This document shows, piece after piece, positions 4,969 through 8,407 of a DNA stretch of 8,407 bases. The DNA comes from an uncultured Coriobacteriaceae bacterium (lineage in GTDB: Bacteria > Actinomycetota > Coriobacteriia > Coriobacteriales > Eggerthellaceae), in contig UQDJ01000060.1 of NCBI GenBank assembly GCA_900539675.1, positions 1 to 8,407 on the forward strand, written 5' to 3'. Within the stretch, counting starts at the first letter, position 1; every line of letters starts with the position of its first letter. Made by a program: the position numbers and the translations under genes. The notes below the pieces were generated by a model. The model saw nothing but the letters and a program-made list of their open reading frames with translations. It was not told the DNA's origin and did not search any database.

Positions 4969-4996
4969 TTGTTGCTATAGCTTATCGTGATAAAAT
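4969..4996 (+). promoter_or_regulatory. Candidate proximal promoter of the symporter gene
   Basis: TTGTTG (-35, 3 of 6) is separated by 16 bp from TAAAAT (-10, 5 of 6), with a predicted start near 5003 and a 33-nt leader. It may act with or instead of the distal candidate at 4906-4935. Confidence 0.38.
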
Positions 4997-5035
4997 TTTG
5001 TACGTTTCTATACGCTTCAGTATCAAAGGAATCCT

Positions 5036-6463
5036 ATGAGTAAAGAACCCTTCGACACTGCAGCTACCGCGCATTCATCGCGTGAACATTTCGCTTCACG
5101 TATTGGATTCATCTTAATTGCGGCTGGCTGCGCCATTGGCATTGGTAACGTATGGCGTTTCCCCTATATCACCGGTGAATACGGTGGTGGTGCGTTTGTA
5201 GTGCTGTACCTCATTTTTTTGGTTATCCTGGGCCTACCCGTTATGGTTATGGAGTTTGCGGTAGGTCGCGCTAGCCAAAAAAGTGCGGCACAGGCCTATG
5301 ACATTTTGGAACCAAAGCGTCGATTCCACTGGTTTTCCTGGTGGAGCTATATTGGCTGCATGATTTTGATGATGTTCTATACCACCGTTGCCGGCTGGAT
5401 GCTTGCCTATATTCCCAAGATGGCCACAGGCACCTTTACTGGTGGTGGCAGTGAAGTTGCTGCCAATGTGTTTGCCAACATGCTTGCCAATCCCAGCGAG
5501 CTTATTGGTTGGATGCTCGCAGCGGTTGCCATCGGCTTTGCTATTTGTAGCTTAGGCCTACAAAAAGGCGTTGAGCGTATTACGAAATGGATGATGGCAA
5601 TCCTTTTTGTGGTAATGATCATCCTCTGTATTCGCACCGTCACTTTACCTGGTGGCATGGAAGGCGTTGCGTTCTACCTTGTGCCCGACTTTTCACGCAT
5701 GTTTGAAGGCGGCTGGGGTGGCTTTGGCGAAGCGGTTTATGCGGCTATGGGACAAGCCTTCTTCTCGCTGTCCTTAGGTATTGCCGCCATGGAAATCTTC
5801 GGTTCTTATATTAAGCGCGAGCGCCGTTTGACCAGTGAAGCGGTTTCAGTGACCGCACTGAATACGGTAGTTGCCATTCTGGCTGGCTTAATCATTTTCC
5901 CGGCTTGCTTCGCTTACGGAGTAACCCCCGATTCGGGCCCTTCACTGGTATTTGTTACCTTGCCTTTAGTATTCGCTCAAATGCCACTTGGTGAATTGTG
6001 GGGCGCCTTGTTTTTCGTATTTATGAGCTTTGCAGCCCTTTCTACGGTTATTGCTGTATTCGAAAATCTGATCAGTTGGACCATGGATAAGTGGAATATC
6101 ACGCGCTCTCGTGCCGTTGCTATCAATGGCGTGCTTGTTATCGTTTTGAGCTTGCCGTGCGCATTAGGCTTCAATGTGCTCTCTGGCGTGCAGATTCCCG
6201 CTATTGGCGATATTCAGTCGATCGAGGACTTCATTGTTTCTAACAACATGTTGCCGCTAGGCTCTCTGATCTTTGTGCTGTTCTGTACACGGCGTTACGG
6301 TTGGGGCTGGAAGAACTTTTTGGCGGAAGCCGACATGGGCAAAGGTCTTGCCTTTCCCGCATGGAGCCGCATCTGGGTATCCTACGGTATCCCAGTGCTG
6401 ATCGTCATTATCTTTATCATGGGTTATGCACCCAAAGTGATGACGTGGCTTGGGATAAGTTAG
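5036..6463 (+). CDS. Sodium-dependent amino-acid symporter, NSS (SNF) family, 11 helices
   Basis: This 475-residue protein belongs to the neurotransmitter:sodium symporter family (LeuT, MhsT, Tyt1) and imports a substrate, most likely a hydrophobic or aromatic amino acid, with Na+. Helix 1 holds AAGCAIGIGNVWRFPY (29-44), the family signature with the Na1 Asn38. GGGAF (50-54) starts helix 2. Other helices lie at about 97-126, 155-174, 182-203, 228-258, 268-290, 322-346, 356-378, 403-421 and 445-465. Helix 6 has GQAFFSLSLG (239-248). Helix 8 carries FAALST (332-337), whose Ser336 and Thr337 correspond to the LeuT Na2 pair. Eleven helices, one fewer than LeuT, is the normal bacterial MhsT/Tyt1 form. 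AAAGGA lies 5 nt before the ATG. The gene stands alone between two non-coding regions. Substrate is not determinable from sequence. Confidence 0.93.
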   Translation: MSKEPFDTAATAHSSREHFASRIGFILIAAGCAIGIGNVWRFPYITGEYGGGAFVVLYLIFLVILGLPVMVMEFAVGRASQKSAAQAYDILEPKRRFHWFSWWSYIGCMILMMFYTTVAGWMLAYIPKMATGTFTGGGSEVAANVFANMLANPSELIGWMLAAVAIGFAICSLGLQKGVERITKWMMAILFVVMIILCIRTVTLPGGMEGVAFYLVPDFSRMFEGGWGGFGEAVYAAMGQAFFSLSLGIAAMEIFGSYIKRERRLTSEAVSVTALNTVVAILAGLIIFPACFAYGVTPDSGPSLVFVTLPLVFAQMPLGELWGALFFVFMSFAALSTVIAVFENLISWTMDKWNITRSRAVAINGVLVIVLSLPCALGFNVLSGVQIPAIGDIQSIEDFIVSNNMLPLGSLIFVLFCTRRYGWGWKNFLAEADMGKGLAFPAWSRIWVSYGIPVLIVIIFIMGYAPKVMTWLGIS

Positions 6464-6470
6464 TGCCCGC

Positions 6471-6536
6471 ACTAGCACTTTCACATGAGCAGACTAGTAC
6501 TTCCACATGAGCAGACTAGTACTTCCGCATGCGCAA
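6471..6536. repeat. Three tandem 22-bp repeats after the symporter gene
   Basis: Copies occupy 6471-6492, 6493-6514 and 6515-6536. Each begins ACTAG and has the core CACTT or TACTTC followed by CATG. Copies 1 and 2 differ at two positions; copy 3 differs from copy 2 at three, in its last ten bases. The array starts 7 bp after the TAG stop. The stop itself is in a small inverted repeat, TAGTG-CCCG-CACTA (6461-6474). Copies 2 and 3 each start with ACTAGT, a 6-bp palindrome. Function is unknown. Confidence 0.9.
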
Positions 6537-6553
6537 TATAGATTTCCTTATGA

Positions 6554-6579
6554 GATTGTGTGCCCGCAGGCGCGCAATC
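6554..6579 (+). other. 11-bp stem-loop in the symporter 3' region
   Basis: GATTGTGTGCC (6554-6564) pairs with GGCGCGCAATC (6569-6579) around a CGCA tetraloop. It is an unbroken 11-bp RNA stem with two G-U pairs. Two of its pairs work only as G-U, which favours an RNA element transcribed on the plus strand over a DNA palindrome. No T-run follows, so it is not an intrinsic terminator. It may cap the 3' end of the symporter mRNA. Confidence 0.55.
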
Positions 6580-6593
6580 TGGTACAGTAAAAA

Positions 6594-6710
6594 GGCGCAA
6601 ACGTAGGACTTACCTTGCAAGCGCAACAAGTTCTCCGTTATACGCTGTAAGTCGTTCGCCACGACGAAAGCAAAACGCCCCTTGCTTCCTCACAAGGGGC
6701 GTCTTTTTTT
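6594..6710 (+). ncRNA. Candidate small structured RNA ending in a strong terminator
   Basis: An extended -10, TGG TACAGT (6580-6588), would start a transcript near 6594 that ends at the T-run at 6710, about 115 nt. Within it GACTTAC (6607-6613) pairs perfectly with GTAAGTC (6647-6653) and encloses a TTGC-AAGC-GCAA hairpin (6615-6626) and an unpaired TTCTCC. A second hairpin, GTCGT-TCGCC-ACGAC (6651-6665), shares GTC with the 7-bp stem, so the two compete. No ribosome site or ORF is seen. It resembles no RNA family I recognise (not 6S, SRP, tmRNA or RNase P). It could instead be a processed 3' UTR of the symporter mRNA. Confidence 0.35.
6675..6710 (+). terminator. Strong, probably bidirectional Rho-independent terminator
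   Basis: ACGCCCCTTG (6675-6684) and CAAGGGGCGT (6693-6702) form a perfect 10-bp GC-rich stem with an 8-nt loop, followed by C and seven T residues. This serves plus-strand transcripts from the symporter side. Read from the other strand the stem is followed by TTTT, so it can also end the convergent accDA transcript, whose stop is 41 bp away. Confidence 0.93.
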
Positions 6711-6750
6711 ACTTGTTTTACCCTGTTTTTCGCTTTAGCTTATCAAGGCA

Positions 6751-8407
6751 TTAGAAGGCGCGGAATCGTTCGTAGCGCTGTTCACGTAATTCATCTGGCG
6801 TCATAGCAAGCAGCTCTTCAAGTGAACGGGAGATGAAGTCATGAACCGCCACTACTGCCTGATCAGGATTTTCATGCGCTGGCTTTTCGCCTTCGCTTAA
6901 TACCTCTTCAATCAAGCCCAACTCGCAAGCTTCAGCAGCGCTCATCTTCATAACCGCAGCTGCTTCAGCGGCACGAGAGCGGTCCTTCCACAGAATAGAA
7001 GCGAAGCCCTCGGGAGACAACACCGAATATACCGCATGCTCTTGCATGGCAACACGGTTCCCCATAGCCAGTGCCAATGCACCGCCCGAACCGCCTTCGC
7101 CCAACACAACACAGATTACCGGTACACCAAACCCAGACATCGCAAACAGATTGTCTGCAATAGCATTGCCCTGGCCGCGCTCTTCAGCATCCATACCACA
7201 GAATGCACCTTGAGTATCAACCAAACATACAATCGGACGACCAAATTTTTCAGCCTGACGCATCAAGCGCAGGCTCTTGCGATAACCCTCTGGCTCCGGA
7301 CAACCAAAGTTACGCTTGATACGCTGCTGTAAATCGGCACCCTTTTCTTCAGCAATGACCGTAACCGGTACCCCATCAATCCAGCCAATGCCACCCACAA
7401 TAGCGCCATCGTCAGCAAATGCACGATCGCCATGCAGTTCAATAAAACCATCAACCATATGATTGATGTAATACAGCGACGTGGGACGATGCACGTTTCG
7501 AACCAGCTGAACGCTTTCCCAGGCAGGATTGGTATCCTTATTGTCTGTCTTGGCAGGAGGGATTGAAGGCACATCGGCAATACCGCGCTTCTTCAGAGCG
7601 TGCTTCAAGGGAAACGCCCTATCCCCGCTCAGAGCAGCACCTGCTGCCTGAAACAATCGAGCAAAGGGATTACCGGTTGCCTTTGTTGGCGCACTTTCAG
7701 ATGCTTTCTCAAGGTTGACAGAAGCCATAGCCGGTTCAATCTCAGATGCGCCTGCACCTACAATCTGCTTACCTTCGACCACATCCTGACCAATGCAGTG
7801 AATTTCGACAACCGAAGATAAAAACTCTCGCATCTTGGCGCGTTCCACAATGGCATCAATCAGACCATGTTCCAAGGCAAATTCTGCCGTTTGAAAACCT
7901 TCGGGCAAGGTTTGCCTAATGGTGCCCTGAATAACACGGCGACCAGCAAAGCCAATCAACGCATGAGGTTCGGATACTATAATGTCGCCCTGCGTTGCGA
8001 ACGAAGCCGTAACACCGCCGGTAGTAGGATCGGTGATAACCGAGATATACAGCAAACCAGCACGTGAATGACGCTCAACTGCGGCGCTGATCTTGCCCAT
8101 CTGCATAAGAGATACCAAGCCCTCCTGCATACGAGCGCCACCAGAAGCGGTAAAGATAATTAAGGGCAGATGTTCTGCGGTAGCACGTTCTACCAGGCGT
8201 GTAATTTTTTCGCCAACAACAAGGCCCATAGAACCCATCATAAAAGTGGTTTCCATAACGCCTACCGCCACCTTGCGACCATTCAGCTTCGCGCGGCCCG
8301 TGCGAACAGCTTCTTCAAAACCACTGCGTTCGCGCTGTTTGGCAAGCTTGCCCAAATAGCCCGGAAAATCAAGTGGGTCAGTTTCAGGGATGCCGGTATT
8401 CCATTCT
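6751..8407 (-). CDS. accDA: Fused acetyl-CoA carboxylase carboxyltransferase, beta-alpha (AccD-AccA), 5' end outside the window
   Basis: The frame is open to the right edge; 551 residues are visible. A TTG at 8355 is not the start, because the residues before it (IPETDPLDFPGY) are AccD sequence. Residues about 1-205 are the AccD carboxyltransferase half: RSGFEEAVRTG, MGSMGLVVGEK, SGGARMQEG (88-96), DPTTGGVTASF (126-136) and LIGFAGRRVI. About 205-293 is a low-conservation linker. About 294-551 is AccA: HGDRAFADD, IVGGIG, RRNFG-like KRNFGCPEPEGYRK, GEGGSGGALA (436-445) and SPEGFASILWK. Together they move CO2 from biotin-carboxyl carrier protein to acetyl-CoA, giving malonyl-CoA for fatty-acid synthesis in the cytosol. 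The AccD zinc finger would lie upstream of the window. Partner genes accB and accC are not visible. Fusion of the two chains is unusual compared with E. coli and would fix 1:1 stoichiometry. Confidence 0.95.
   Translation of the reverse strand, partial: EWNTGIPETDPLDFPGYLGKLAKQRERSGFEEAVRTGRAKLNGRKVAVGVMETTFMMGSMGLVVGEKITRLVERATAEHLPLIIFTASGGARMQEGLVSLMQMGKISAAVERHSRAGLLYISVITDPTTGGVTASFATQGDIIVSEPHALIGFAGRRVIQGTIRQTLPEGFQTAEFALEHGLIDAIVERAKMREFLSSVVEIHCIGQDVVEGKQIVGAGASEIEPAMASVNLEKASESAPTKATGNPFARLFQAAGAALSGDRAFPLKHALKKRGIADVPSIPPAKTDNKDTNPAWESVQLVRNVHRPTSLYYINHMVDGFIELHGDRAFADDGAIVGGIGWIDGVPVTVIAEEKGADLQQRIKRNFGCPEPEGYRKSLRLMRQAEKFGRPIVCLVDTQGAFCGMDAEERGQGNAIADNLFAMSGFGVPVICVVLGEGGSGGALALAMGNRVAMQEHAVYSVLSPEGFASILWKDRSRAAEAAAVMKMSAAEACELGLIEEVLSEGEKPAHENPDQAVVAVHDFISRSLEELLAMTPDELREQRYERFRAF

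Noticed and set aside
6461..6474. Hairpin at the symporter stop codon as a terminator
   Set aside because: The 5-bp stem is short and not followed by a T-run; the strong terminator lies at 6675-6710.
6471..6536. The 22-bp repeats as a CRISPR array
   Set aside because: The copies are directly adjacent with no spacers, and no cas gene is present.
6560..6754. A 64-codon plus-strand ORF after the symporter
   Set aside because: It runs through the hairpins and terminator, has no ribosome site and shows low-complexity Arg/Ser composition. It is chance reading of non-coding DNA.
8353..8355. TTG as the start codon of the carboxyltransferase gene
   Set aside because: The upstream in-frame residues match AccD (DPLDFPGY before LGKLAKQRERSG), so the gene continues past the right edge.
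8093..8359. Plus-strand ORFs opposite accDA and other genes
   Set aside because: They lie antisense to strongly conserved coding sequence, lack ribosome sites and have no recognisable domains.

Overview
The window looks like chromosomal DNA of an anaerobic actinobacterium, most likely of the class Coriobacteriia. This is inferred from an AccD-AccA fused carboxyltransferase, a compact TPP-riboswitch thiM operon, 11-helix sodium symporter and DUF554 genes, and a G+C content near 50% by eye. A low-GC Eggerthellales member such as Cryptobacterium would fit, but the genus is a guess from memory. No phage, transposase, CRISPR array, tRNA or rRNA is visible.

Layout, left to right. The left edge cuts an AlkD-type DNA alkylation repair gene (1-621, +). 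Facing it is a three-gene thiamine salvage operon on the minus strand, read from 2515 down to 638: thiM (thiazole kinase), an MTH1187-family thiamine-binding protein, and thiE (thiamine phosphate synthase). The three genes are separated by 3-nt gaps. The operon is headed by a TPP riboswitch (2569-2650) whose expression platform is a Rho-independent terminator (2531-2556). thiM starts at a GTG just after that terminator. Divergent from the operon is a DUF554 membrane protein (2906-3619, +).

Next come two SMR-family efflux subunits on the minus strand (4476 down to 3649). They have opposite charge bias, as expected of an antiparallel heterodimer. Their 5' leader holds a 14-bp and a 16-bp perfect palindrome and a 7-bp hairpin. 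The 559-bp gap to the next gene also holds an 11-bp-phased TTAAGA array of the kind bound by OmpR/PhoB-type regulators. On the plus strand follows an 11-helix sodium:amino-acid symporter of the NSS family (5036-6463).

After the symporter, a gene-free stretch (6464-6750) carries three 22-bp tandem repeats and a series of hairpins that ends in a strong terminator. It may encode a small RNA or a structured 3' UTR. The right edge is a minus-strand fused accDA gene (6751-8407) whose 5' end lies outside the window.

Functionally the window combines vitamin B1 salvage, fatty-acid synthesis initiation, amino-acid uptake, cation or drug efflux and base-damage repair. The well-defined regulatory system is the TPP riboswitch operon. 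The least explained signals are the structured RNA candidate after the symporter and the palindrome-rich SMR leader.
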